Assembly (NCBI GenBank): GCA_030590265.1
Contig: JAUUYW010000070.1
Span: 1-11,632 of the forward strand
Reading direction: 5' to 3'
Length of the DNA stretch: 11,632 nucleotides
Source: Candidatus Krumholzibacteriia bacterium
GTDB lineage: Bacteria > Krumholzibacteriota > Krumholzibacteriia > LZORAL124-64-63
The notes under the pieces were generated by a model. It ran no database searches. It was not told the origin of the DNA and saw only the letters and a list, made by a program, of their open reading frames with translations. The position numbers and the translations under genes are program-made. How positions within the stretch are numbered: position 1 is the stretch's first letter; every line of letters starts with the position of its first letter. Positions 1 through 7,820 of the stretch are shown here, one piece after another.

Positions 1-243
1 AAGGGTGGCAATCAGCGCGCCTTCGTGTTCGAAAGCGTCAGCTTCACCTTTGACCGCCTTGTGGCAGTCCAGGCAGGTCACGTTGTGTTTGGCGTGAGTA
101 CTTTTGTACCACTGGTTGTACAGGCCGAGTGTCTTTTCCTTGTGGCAGGTAATGCATTTGCCGGCCACGCCATCCTGGGCGGCCATGGCCACACCGGAAA
201 GCAGAAAAGCCAGAGCACAAACGGCGATCAGGATTCGTTTCAT
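1..243 (-). CDS. Multiheme cytochrome c, HAO-like octaheme family (5' part only)
   Basis: This is the N-terminal 81 residues of a secreted c-type cytochrome; the gene runs off the left edge. The protein starts MKRILIAVCALAFLLSG and has a signal peptide with likely cleavage after the AMA segment near residue 21. Two heme-binding CxxCH motifs follow: CITCH at residues 30-34 and CLDCH at 57-61. The spacing and surrounding residues (a W-K-S-x-HA stretch between the hemes, then a DAFEHEG...IAT stretch) resemble hydroxylamine-oxidoreductase-type octaheme cytochromes, which act in the periplasm on hydroxylamine, nitrite or related nitrogen compounds. The residues that separate oxidising from reducing members, such as the crosslinking Tyr, lie outside the window, so direction and substrate are unknown. 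The start is supported by AAGGAG 7 nt upstream of the ATG. The heme and signal motifs are direct observations; the family call is recognition from the short N-terminus. Confidence 0.85.
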   Translation of the reverse strand, partial: MKRILIAVCALAFLLSGVAMAAQDGVAGKCITCHKEKTLGLYNQWYKSTHAKHNVTCLDCHKAVKGEADAFEHEGALIATL

Positions 244-250
244 CGCGGGG

Positions 251-256
251 CTCCTT
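251..256 (-). promoter_or_regulatory. Shine-Dalgarno of the cytochrome gene
   Basis: AAGGAG on the minus strand lies 7 nt before the ATG at 243. It fixes the start of a gene otherwise truncated in this window. Confidence 0.7.
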
Positions 257-284
257 GTCCAAATTAAATCTACGGTGGCGAAGG

Positions 285-302
285 TTGTGAACAGTTTCAC
301 AA
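285..302 (-). promoter_or_regulatory. CRP/FNR-superfamily operator upstream of the cytochrome gene
   Basis: This is a perfect inverted repeat, TTGTGA, six bases, TCACAA, centred at 293.5, about 50 bp upstream of the cytochrome start codon at 243. It matches the CRP consensus and, as I recall, the CRP-like site proposed for HcpR, a heme-dependent nitrosative-stress regulator, in some anaerobes. A weak -10 candidate (TAGATT, minus strand, 267-272) would put the site across the -35 region. The palindrome is seen directly; which regulator binds, and whether it activates or represses, is inference. Confidence 0.6.
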
Positions 303-719
303 TCTTCGTGCCAACTGGGTGGCAGGTCAATGGAATTTGTGACACAATTATGACACTGGCTTTCAGATGTGGGTTGGATTTGAATTTTTGTTACAAATAT
401 CCAGTGGAATCCATGCCAGCCAAAAGAGGTGTTGAGTCGAATAACTGCTTTCTTTGAATGGCCAGTCTTCTTCAATCGGCCAATAAGTAGCTGCAATATG
501 GACCGTTTTGTCTTATTAATCTTCTGTGGTCGGGATAATGGGCTAAATGGGTCGGGAATAACCAATTGATGGAGTTTTAAGATTTCATTCGAACCCGTTT
601 TCAAAAAAACAAGACAAAAGAGTCCAGTTTAAGAGCCGCCTCCTTTCCCGGAGAGTTCAGCTCCCTTATAGCCTCACCTTGAGCTGGCGCATCAGCAAGG
701 AAGACCCTATTGTCAACCC

Positions 720-1625
720 ATGGATATTCGCGATCAAATGGAGTTTTGGGCTTTCCGGTCGTTGATCGGAGGATTGCGCTGTCTTCCCTATGCGAGAGCC
801 CGGCATCTTGTGTCGGGGATGGGTGTCTTTGCCGGTCGGGTCCTGCGCATTCGGCGTTCGGTGGTCACTTCCCAGTTGGCAACCATATATCCCAATGAAA
901 CCCGTAAGTCTCTTGATTCCCTTGCAGATCTCGTATACCATCACCTTGGATTGACCGTGGCTGAAATCTTTTGCGGTGATCCTCAGGCATTGATTGAGGC
1001 AGTTCGCATTGATCCAGGATGGGATGAGGTGGACCAAGCTCTCGCTCACGGTCGGGGAGCCATCGTCGCTACGGGACACATCGGCAATTTCGAACTCGGT
1101 GGTGCAACCCTCGCCCGGCGTTATCACCTGTTGGATGTGGTAAAAACACAGCGAAACGTGCCGTTTGATCGTTATATTGAAGCCATGCATCAGCGCCTGG
1201 GAATTGAAACTGTTCCCATGCAACACAGCGCTCCCCGGGTTTTGCGACACTTGCAAACCGGTGGGTTGGTGTCTCTTCTCATGGATCAGGATGCCGGTGA
1301 TCGGGGCCTGACGGTTCCATTCCTGGGACAGCCGGCTGCCACCTGGCCGGGAATTGCCAGGATCTCCATCAGAACAGGCTGTCCTGTGATTCCCATGGCC
1401 CTGGTCAGGAATTCCGCTGGTGGGCATGAGTTGAAAATATCTTCACCTCTTTGGCCAAATGGCTTCTCGGAACATTCGGAAGATGTGCGTTGCTACCTGA
1501 AAAAGATTTCCGCAGCCATGGAAGTTTTCATCAGGGATTATCCCGAACAATGGTTTTGGGTGCACCGACGTTGGAAAAGTCGAAAGGGCGGGCATGAAAT
1601 CCAACAATGGAAAGACCGCGGATAG
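720..1625 (+). CDS. LpxL/HtrB-like lipid A biosynthesis acyltransferase
   Basis: Members of this family (lysophospholipid acyltransferase superfamily) are inner-membrane enzymes that add a secondary acyl chain to lipid A or a related lipid. The catalytic HX4E motif is present as HIGNFE at residues 120-125. Supporting blocks are MDQDAG at 188-193, a VPFLG...PG acceptor-site segment at 199-211, and the typical C-terminal YPEQWFWVHRRWK at 274-286. At 301 residues the length is normal. The N-terminal stretch (about 8-45) is basic and hydrophobic, suiting membrane attachment. The ATG at 720 is the first start after an in-frame stop at 669; an AAGGAAG lies 16 nt upstream, a long spacing, so translation may be weak. 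The 3' end overlaps the next gene by 32 bp. Whether the acceptor is lipid A or another glycolipid cannot be told from sequence. Confidence 0.85.
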   Translation: MDIRDQMEFWAFRSLIGGLRCLPYARARHLVSGMGVFAGRVLRIRRSVVTSQLATIYPNETRKSLDSLADLVYHHLGLTVAEIFCGDPQALIEAVRIDPGWDEVDQALAHGRGAIVATGHIGNFELGGATLARRYHLLDVVKTQRNVPFDRYIEAMHQRLGIETVPMQHSAPRVLRHLQTGGLVSLLMDQDAGDRGLTVPFLGQPAATWPGIARISIRTGCPVIPMALVRNSAGGHELKISSPLWPNGFSEHSEDVRCYLKKISAAMEVFIRDYPEQWFWVHRRWKSRKGGHEIQQWKDRG

Positions 1626-3678
1626 CCGGAAGAAGAAAAATTCCCGGCTCGATGATTCGTTGTCTGGTTTCTGGGAGAACATCTTTCGCACCGCCCAGGT
1701 TCCACTTTATATCGAGGATGCTTCCCTGGTTCGCCAGTCCATAAAAAAAGTTCAGGATACCGGAGTGAAAGACTTCGGCAACTGGCTCGATGCCCATCCC
1801 GAATTCGTTATCGCCACCATTGCCAATTTGAAAATTCTGGATGTCAACGACCGGGCAGTTGAGGTGGCTGGTGCACGCAGCAAAGCCCAATTGATGCGCT
1901 CCCTGGATCGCATGGTGGTGCCCGAAACCCTGGAGAGTTTCAAGGATATTCTCAAGGGCATGGCTGCCGGGGATGAAATTTACCAGGGTGAAACCCAATA
2001 TCGCGGCTTGGATGGCCGCATTTTCCATTCCCTGAACCGGGCCCTGCTGCCCCAGGGCGAAACCGAAGAGCAGGACATCCTGATCCTGGCCTCCCATGAC
2101 ATCACGAACTTGAAATTGGCCCAAAGCCAGCTTCAGGAAAGTGAAAGTCGTTATCGAGCCGTGGTGGAAACAGCCTCAGACATCATTCTGATCCATGACC
2201 TCAACGGTAAAATTGTTTTTGTTAACAAAGCGGGCCGCGACCTCATGGGGTGGACTCATGACAAGCTTTTGAATCTCAATGTGCAGGACTTTGTTGCCGA
2301 ACGCGCCATCCCGGAAATGAATCAAAGAATTATCCAACGGGAGAAAGGTTTTTCCGGGACGTTTGTATTTGAGATTCCCATGATCCATCCTGATGGTTGG
2401 GAAATTCCCATGGAAATCAGCACCACCATGATTCCCGGGCAGATTCACGAAAACCCCCAGATCATAGCCATCATGCGGGATGTTTCCGACCGCAAGGCCA
2501 TGGAGGCGCGCCTGGTGAATCATCACAAGATGGAAAGCCTGGGGGCCATGGCCGGTGGCATCGCTCATGATTTCAACAACCTTCTGGCCACCATCATGGG
2601 CAACGCGGAATTGTTGAAAGGCGACCGGCGACTGGGTGATGAGTTTGATGAATTCCTGGACTCCATTCTCTATGCATCCGGCCAGGCAGCAGACCTTTGC
2701 CAACAAATGCTGGCCTATTCCGGCAAAGGACAATTCAGTGTGAACAATGGTGACCTGAGCCTGGTTGTTCATGAGGTGTCCCGCCTTTTGCAGGCCCGCG
2801 TCAGTGGTCGGGCCCGTCTCAACTTCCAGTTGGCCGAAAGCCTGCCTGCGGTTCTGGTTGATACGGCACCCATCCGGCAGGTGATCATGGAATTGGTCAC
2901 CAACGCTTCGGAATCACTCGGGGATGACGGCGGAGAAGTGATGGTCCGCACTGGTTGTGCTGAATACACCCAGGAAGCTCTTCTGGCTCGGCATTGTAAT
3001 CCCATGCTGGATGCGGGCTCATACATTTATTGCGAGGTGGCCGATTCAGGTTCGGGGATGGATCCTGTGGTCCTGGGAAGGCTCTTTGATCCGTTTTTCT
3101 CCACCCGGAATCCCGGTCGAGGACTGGGCCTTTCTGCAGCCCTGGGCATCATCAAGGGCCATGGCGGGGGTTTCCTCATCGATACAATTCCGGATGTGGG
3201 GACAACAGTTTCATTTCTCCTGCCCAAAGCCCCGGTTAAAGCAAAAAAAGCTGGCAAAATCAAACGCAAAAAATCCCCTGACACCCTTCACCTGGACCTG
3301 GCTGGGAAACTGGTTTTAGTAGTGGATGAGGATCCTGCCGTGCGACGAGTTTGCGAAAGCCTTCTGCGCCGGCTCGGATGCAGTGTTTTGTCCGTGGGCA
3401 ATGGTCCTGATTCCATTCGAATTTTCAGTCAGCGTTTTAAAGAAGTCGATTTGGCCATTCTCGATTTGAGCATGACCGACATGGACGGCGTGGCTACATT
3501 CCGCCGGTTGAGGGTTATCCGGCAGGATCTGCCCGTTATCTTTTCCACTGGTTACGGAGAAGAAGAGTTGCACAATCGGGCCAGTGGTCTCGACGAATAC
3601 GGATACATCTCCAAGCCATTCAAGTTGGCCAATGTTCGGCAGGCCCTTGGGTTGGCTTTGGGCACGGTGGTCGAATGA
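1594..3678 (+). CDS. PAS-PAS hybrid sensor histidine kinase with C-terminal receiver
   Basis: This 694-residue signalling protein has no transmembrane segment I can see, so it is probably cytoplasmic. In order it has a basic N-terminus and a first PAS-like domain (about 65-175). A second PAS domain follows (about 182-302, starting ESRYRAVVETASDIILI). The dimerisation/phosphoacceptor helix contains GGIAHDFNNLL, with His325 as the expected phosphorylation site. The HATPase domain has the N box around Asn437, DSGSGMD at 484-490, FDPFFST at 498-504 and GRGLGLS at 508-514. A Lys-rich linker (about 546-560) leads to a receiver domain with acidic residues 578-580, phospho-acceptor Asp624, Thr652 and Lys674. 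All catalytic residues look intact. The HDFNNLL H box belongs to the NtrB-like kinase group. The start overlaps the acyltransferase by 32 bp with only a weak purine-rich ribosome site, suggesting translational coupling. The signal sensed is unknown. Confidence 0.93.
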   Translation: MKSNNGKTADSRKKKNSRLDDSLSGFWENIFRTAQVPLYIEDASLVRQSIKKVQDTGVKDFGNWLDAHPEFVIATIANLKILDVNDRAVEVAGARSKAQLMRSLDRMVVPETLESFKDILKGMAAGDEIYQGETQYRGLDGRIFHSLNRALLPQGETEEQDILILASHDITNLKLAQSQLQESESRYRAVVETASDIILIHDLNGKIVFVNKAGRDLMGWTHDKLLNLNVQDFVAERAIPEMNQRIIQREKGFSGTFVFEIPMIHPDGWEIPMEISTTMIPGQIHENPQIIAIMRDVSDRKAMEARLVNHHKMESLGAMAGGIAHDFNNLLATIMGNAELLKGDRRLGDEFDEFLDSILYASGQAADLCQQMLAYSGKGQFSVNNGDLSLVVHEVSRLLQARVSGRARLNFQLAESLPAVLVDTAPIRQVIMELVTNASESLGDDGGEVMVRTGCAEYTQEALLARHCNPMLDAGSYIYCEVADSGSGMDPVVLGRLFDPFFSTRNPGRGLGLSAALGIIKGHGGGFLIDTIPDVGTTVSFLLPKAPVKAKKAGKIKRKKSPDTLHLDLAGKLVLVVDEDPAVRRVCESLLRRLGCSVLSVGNGPDSIRIFSQRFKEVDLAILDLSMTDMDGVATFRRLRVIRQDLPVIFSTGYGEEELHNRASGLDEYGYISKPFKLANVRQALGLALGTVVE

Positions 3679-3733
3679 TGGCAAAAGCCTGCCCGCCTGA
3701 TTCGGGTTTCACCATACAGGAGCCCCTGTCCCC

Positions 3734-5506
3734 ATGAGTCATCTGCATGCCCTGGATTGGACCATCATTGCCGCCTACGTCCTGGTCACCCTGATTTTGG
3801 GTCTGGCCTTCCGCAAGCGAGCATCAAGTTCCACCGAAGAGTATTTTCTCAGTGGTCGAACTTTGCCCTGGTGGATTCTGGGCACCAGCATGGTTGCCAC
3901 CACTTTTGCGGCCGATACTCCCTTGGCGGTTACTGGTTTTATCCGCAACCATGGCATTTGGTACAATTGGTTTGGCTGGCACTATGTTTTTTCCCAGATG
4001 ATGGCAGTGCTGCTTTTTTCCCGTTTCTGGCGGCGAGCGGAGGTGTTGACGGACAACGAGCTGATCGAAATGCGCTACAGTGGCAAACCGGCGGCATTTT
4101 TGCGAGGCTTCAAAGCTGGCTATTTTGCCATCGTGTACAACTTCATCGTATTGGGATGGGTTCTCAAAGGACTCGGAACCGTGGCTGAAGCAACCTTGGG
4201 TGTGGATGAGCACCTGGCGGTCATTGTTGGTGCCTCTCTGGCTCTCAGTTATGCTCTTTTGGCTGGGTTTTGGGGTGTGGTGATCACCGATGTCATCCAG
4301 TTTGCCCTGGCCATGGCCGGATCCATTTCCGTGGCGGTGCTTTCGGTCAAGCATGTGGGAGGGATTGCGGCCCTGAAGGAACGTCTCAACGAATCGCTTT
4401 TGGCTTCCCCAAACACCATGGCCCTGATTCCCGGCGGTGATATGAGCTGGGATTCGGATTTTGTCAAATTTCTGGTCTTTGTGAGTTTGATGTGGTGGGC
4501 CAGTCACAATGCCGATGGGGGAGGATACCTCATTCAACGAATGGCCGCGGCCAAAAATGAACGCCATGCCCGGGGAGCAACCCTTTGGTTTGTGGTGGCC
4601 AACAACGCCGTGCGCTACTGGCCCTGGATTCTCACTGGTCTGGCCTCCATGGTGATCTTTCCTGTGATGCCTCAGGGAATGACCGAAGAAGCGGCATATC
4701 CTCTGGTGATGCTGGAAGTTCTGGGTCCCGGCCTGATGGGGTTGCTGCTGGTCTCTTTCTTTGCAGCTTTCATGTCCACCATCGATACCCATCTGAATTG
4801 GGGTGCCAGCTACCTGATCAACGATATCTACAAACGTTTTTTGCGCCGGGATGCCGGAGAAAAAGAGACGGTTCTGGCGGCGAAGCTGTGTGTTCTGTTG
4901 ATGATGATCTTTTCGGTGTTGGTGGCCTTCCTTTTGACCAGCATTGGCAAGGCCTGGCTCTTTGTCTGGGCCATGGGAGCCGGGATCGGGCCGGTTTTGA
5001 TTTTGCGCTGGTTCTGGTGGCGGATCAACGCCTGGAGCGAAATTGCCGCTCTGGGGGCATCGGTGGTGCTGGCATTTGGTTTCGAGATCGTGGCGGCAGT
5101 GCAAACGGGATCCTCTTATGAATTGTTCTCCACCCCGGTAAAAATTGGCCAGATGGATTTGCAAACCCACCATAAGGCCATGATCCTGGTGCCGGTAACC
5201 ATCTTGACCTGGGTGGTTGTCACTTTCCTGACCAGACCCGTAAATTCTGAACGTCTGACCAGTTTTTATCGCAAAGTAAGACCCGGTGGTTTTTGGGGGC
5301 CGGTGGCTGCCAGCAATGAAGATGTGCAATGTGATGGTTTAAGCTGGCAAAGGGTAGGCGTTTGGGCAGCTGGGTGCTCAGGAGTTTTCGGTGTTTTATT
5401 TGGGACGGGAAAGTTGTTGCTGGGAGAACCTCTGGCCGCCACGGCTTTGTTTGCCGTGGGGTTGCTTGGTGGCATTGTGATGGCCCGGGAACTCATGCGG
5501 GATTGA
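3734..5506 (+). CDS. Sodium:solute symporter (SSS/SLC5 family)
   Basis: This 590-residue inner-membrane transporter has about 15 predicted hydrophobic helices, spread from residues 9-26 to about 566-584. The N-terminal block EEYFLSGRTLPWW (35-47), followed by a TSMVATTFAADTP helix, is typical of the family. In the helix around 335-366 the sequence SFFAAFMSTIDTHLNWGASY aligns by eye with the PutP segment carrying Na+-binding Ser/Thr, placing Ser348 and Thr349 as probable sodium ligands. Two extra helices at the C-terminus (about 542-584) go beyond the 13-helix core, as in some SSS members. The start has AGGAG 11 nt upstream. The gene follows the hybrid kinase by 55 bp with no terminator visible between them, so co-transcription is likely. 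The solute (amino acid, sugar, carboxylate or other) cannot be assigned. Confidence 0.92.
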   Translation: MSHLHALDWTIIAAYVLVTLILGLAFRKRASSSTEEYFLSGRTLPWWILGTSMVATTFAADTPLAVTGFIRNHGIWYNWFGWHYVFSQMMAVLLFSRFWRRAEVLTDNELIEMRYSGKPAAFLRGFKAGYFAIVYNFIVLGWVLKGLGTVAEATLGVDEHLAVIVGASLALSYALLAGFWGVVITDVIQFALAMAGSISVAVLSVKHVGGIAALKERLNESLLASPNTMALIPGGDMSWDSDFVKFLVFVSLMWWASHNADGGGYLIQRMAAAKNERHARGATLWFVVANNAVRYWPWILTGLASMVIFPVMPQGMTEEAAYPLVMLEVLGPGLMGLLLVSFFAAFMSTIDTHLNWGASYLINDIYKRFLRRDAGEKETVLAAKLCVLLMMIFSVLVAFLLTSIGKAWLFVWAMGAGIGPVLILRWFWWRINAWSEIAALGASVVLAFGFEIVAAVQTGSSYELFSTPVKIGQMDLQTHHKAMILVPVTILTWVVVTFLTRPVNSERLTSFYRKVRPGGFWGPVAASNEDVQCDGLSWQRVGVWAAGCSGVFGVLFGTGKLLLGEPLAATALFAVGLLGGIVMARELMRD

Positions 5507-5517
5507 ACCCGGAAGTT

Positions 5518-7089
5518 TTAGCTTTCCTGCTGCATGCTCCTGGCTGAATCGTTAGAATCGCCAGCGGCCTTCAAGCTGAAGGAGAAGGATGTTCCTTCTC
5601 CGAGCTGGCTCTCAACCTGGAGTATGCCGTTGTGGCCGGAAACGATCTTGGAGGCGATGGCCAGCCCGAGACCCGAGCTATGCCCCAAATGATCCTGGAC
5701 CCTGGCCAGGCCAGAGCCATCCTCACCACGGGTTCGGCTCTTATCAGCAGTATAAAACCGCTTGAAAATATGGGGAAGGTCCTCTTTGGCAATGCCCATA
5801 CCTGTATCACTGACAACAACTTTAACCTGTGAGCCTGATTCTTCCAGGCTGATCACAACCTTCCCGCCATCCTGGTTGAACTTGATGCCATTCTCCACCA
5901 GGTTTTGCAACACCTGGGCAATTTGCAGAGGATCGGCGCTGACCAGGGTATTGATCTGTCCAACCTTCAGGTCCAGGCTGACATTTCTTTCTGACGCCAA
6001 ACCCTCGCACCGCATCAGAACCGAATCGGCCAGCTCACCGAGGGGGAATTCTTCAAATTGGAAAGTGGCCTGGCCGCTGTCGAAGCGGCTGAGCACAAGC
6101 ATGTGATCAATGAGTTTGTCCAAGTGGACCAGGTTTCCGTTGATGATGGTCAGATAGCGATTCCTATCGTCGGCGCTCATGGTGTCGGACTGAAGGCCCA
6201 AGGTCTCCACATAACCACGCATGCTGGCCATGGGAGTGCGCAGGTCGTGGCTGATGTTGGCGATGAGTTGGCGTTGGAAGAGTTCCTTATCGCGCAGCTT
6301 CTCCATCATTGATTCGATGTTGCCGGCCATGGTGTTGAAGTTGCGGCCAAGGGCGCCGAGCTCATCACTGCTGTTGGCGGGCACTCTGGCCTGGAGGTTG
6401 CCGGCGGCAAAAGCGTCAACACTGTCGCTCAGGTTTCGGATGCGGCGGGAGGTCCAGACCATGATAACCAGCCCACAAATCCCGGAATAAACAAGCAGCA
6501 GGAGGATGGCGTTCAAGCCAATTTTGCGCTCGGCGGTTTCGATGTCTTCCAGGGAGATCACGACCGGGAAGTAACTGGCAGTCAGATAACCAATGACCGG
6601 TTGAGCGGCGTCGTTGTTCCGGTGCAGACGGTCCACTTCGAATATCCGGTTTTGGTAGGCATCCTCGTTGTCGGGCAGGGGATAGGAATTATAGTCCCAG
6701 GTTCCCGAGGACATGTCATGCATGAGCTGGGGATTGACCGAAGAAACGGCCAGCATCAGGCTATCAGGCTGAGACGATGAAACGTATAGACCCTTCTCGT
6801 CAAAGACAATGACTTCGGCGCTGAAACGATTGATATTGCGACCGTATTCAACGGTTTTTCTGGTCAGCTTGTCCGCATTAAAAAAGACAGGGGACAAGTC
6901 GGTGGCAAGACTGTCAAGTTCGCCTTCGGCCTTATCCTCGTACCAGACCGCTTCTTCGGCGGCCATGTCACCAGTGATGCTGGCTCCACTGAGCCACAAC
7001 CAAAATCCGCCACCACTGATGGCAAGCATCAAGAGAAAGAGTCCGGATATTCGGAACGCGAGAGTTCTTGTGATTTGGGGCAAGTGCAT
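5518..7089 (-). CDS. Membrane sensor histidine kinase with HAMP domain (partner of the regulator at 7092-7820)
   Basis: This 523-residue kinase is anchored by two helices (about 13-33 and 193-212) flanking a periplasmic sensor of about 155 residues. Its AEVIVFDEKGLYVSSS stretch suggests a PAS/Cache-like fold. A HAMP domain follows (about 213-262, containing DELGALGRNFNTMA), then the H box ANISHDLRTPM with His281, the N box with Asn400, DTGMGI at 428-433, FKRFY at 442-446 and SGLGLA at 472-477. All catalytic motifs are present, in the order of ResE/PhoR-type kinases. One oddity is that the ATP lid between the F and G2 boxes carries about 12-13 residues more than usual, bounded by two SGL tripeptides (459-461 and 472-474). 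The gene starts 2 bp after the regulator's stop codon, so the pair is one operon. The signal is unknown. Confidence 0.93.
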   Translation of the reverse strand: MHLPQITRTLAFRISGLFLLMLAISGGGFWLWLSGASITGDMAAEEAVWYEDKAEGELDSLATDLSPVFFNADKLTRKTVEYGRNINRFSAEVIVFDEKGLYVSSSQPDSLMLAVSSVNPQLMHDMSSGTWDYNSYPLPDNEDAYQNRIFEVDRLHRNNDAAQPVIGYLTASYFPVVISLEDIETAERKIGLNAILLLLVYSGICGLVIMVWTSRRIRNLSDSVDAFAAGNLQARVPANSSDELGALGRNFNTMAGNIESMMEKLRDKELFQRQLIANISHDLRTPMASMRGYVETLGLQSDTMSADDRNRYLTIINGNLVHLDKLIDHMLVLSRFDSGQATFQFEEFPLGELADSVLMRCEGLASERNVSLDLKVGQINTLVSADPLQIAQVLQNLVENGIKFNQDGGKVVISLEESGSQVKVVVSDTGMGIAKEDLPHIFKRFYTADKSRTRGEDGSGLARVQDHLGHSSGLGLAIASKIVSGHNGILQVESQLGEGTSFSFSLKAAGDSNDSARSMQQES

Positions 7090-7091
7090 GT

Positions 7092-7820
7092 CTATAGGAA
7101 TTCCTCGGTGAAACGGTAACCAATGCCCCAGACGGTCAGAATCAATCGGGGACGATTGGGGTTGTCTTCTACTTTGTTGCGCAATCTGTTCACATGGGAA
7201 TTGACAGTGTGCTCGTAAACGTCGGAATCCTGGTCCCAGACGATATCCAACAACTGTCGGCGACTGTAGGTGCGTCCCGGCCGCGAAGCCAGGGTGTACA
7301 GCAGGTCGTATTCCTTGACCGTCAATTGAACCGGTTCCCCGTTGATTTGAACCTTGCGTTTGCCATGGTCAATTTTCAGGGTCCCCAGATCCAGGATGCG
7401 ATCACCCGATGAGATGCGGGCCATTTCTTCTGCGCGCTCAATGCGCCGGTGCAAAACCTTGATGCGGGCAGTCAGCTCTCGGATGCTGAAAGGCTTGGTC
7501 AGATAGTCGTCGCAACCCAGCTCCAACCCCAGAACCTTGTCGGTTTCTTCACTGCGGGCAGTCAGCATGAGCACGGGTGTGCGAGAATCATTGATGCGGA
7601 TTTCACGCAGGACATCGATGCCGGACATGGAGGGCAGCATCCAGTCCAAAATCACCATGCCGTAATTGCCCGATTGGAAGGCCAGCAATCCAGCTTCTCC
7701 ATCGGCCGCGGCTGCCACTTGGTAGCCTTCGGCAGTCAGGTGCAATTGAAGCAAATCGATCAACTCACGATCGTCTTCGATGACCAGGATTTTTTTGTTG
7801 CCACTTTTACCGGCCGCCAT
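7092..7820 (-). CDS. OmpR/PhoB-family response regulator
   Basis: This 242-residue DNA-binding regulator has a receiver domain (about 9-122) with acidic pocket E15-D16-D17, phospho-acceptor Asp59 in VILDWMLP, Thr87 and Lys109 in LTKPF. A winged-helix domain (about 140-240) carries the usual KEYDLLYTLASRPG, SRRQLLDIVW and VNSHVNRLRNKVE segments, ending in GIGYRF. The full length and all key residues suggest an active regulator. I chose the ATG at 7820 rather than the upstream in-frame ATG at 7862. AGGAGG lies 7 nt before 7820, and the receiver fold begins a few residues later. It is the first gene of a two-gene operon with the kinase that follows; phosphotransfer from His281 of that kinase to Asp59 is the expected pairing. 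Confidence 0.95.
   Translation of the reverse strand: MAAGKSGNKKILVIEDDRELIDLLQLHLTAEGYQVAAAADGEAGLLAFQSGNYGMVILDWMLPSMSGIDVLREIRINDSRTPVLMLTARSEETDKVLGLELGCDDYLTKPFSIRELTARIKVLHRRIERAEEMARISSGDRILDLGTLKIDHGKRKVQINGEPVQLTVKEYDLLYTLASRPGRTYSRRQLLDIVWDQDSDVYEHTVNSHVNRLRNKVEDNPNRPRLILTVWGIGYRFTEEFL

Larger units (their letters stand above)
244..719. other. Gene-free divergent intergenic region
   Basis: This 476-bp gap separates the leftward cytochrome from the rightward acyltransferase. Besides the operator at 285-302 it holds two 11-bp odd palindromes, TTGTG-A-CACAA (337-347) and TTTGT-T-ACAAA (387-397). It also holds a direct repeat of GGTCGGGA followed by an A/T-rich tetramer (528-538 and 550-561), whose copies start 22 bp apart. 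I found no convincing sigma70 promoter for the rightward operon; GATAAT at 534-539 has no good partner at -35. Open frames across the gap have no Shine-Dalgarno and no family resemblance, so I call no gene. Confidence 0.6.

Noticed and set aside
44..604. 186-residue minus-strand open frame across the cytochrome start and the gap
   Set aside because: It runs in a different frame through the clear CxxCH-coding cytochrome, has low-complexity charged composition, and has no ribosome site. It is a shadow frame.
587..616. GTTTT-CAAA-AAAAC hairpin near 600 as a terminator
   Set aside because: The stem is only five A-T-rich pairs and no gene on either strand ends near it.
666..1427. 253-residue minus-strand frame opposite the acyltransferase
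   Set aside because: The plus strand encodes HIGNFE and other family motifs; the antisense frame shows no recognisable domain.
3824..5329. 501-residue minus-strand open frame opposite the symporter
   Set aside because: Very rich in His, Gln and Gly, typical of antisense reading of a membrane-protein gene. The plus-strand frame has full SSS motifs.
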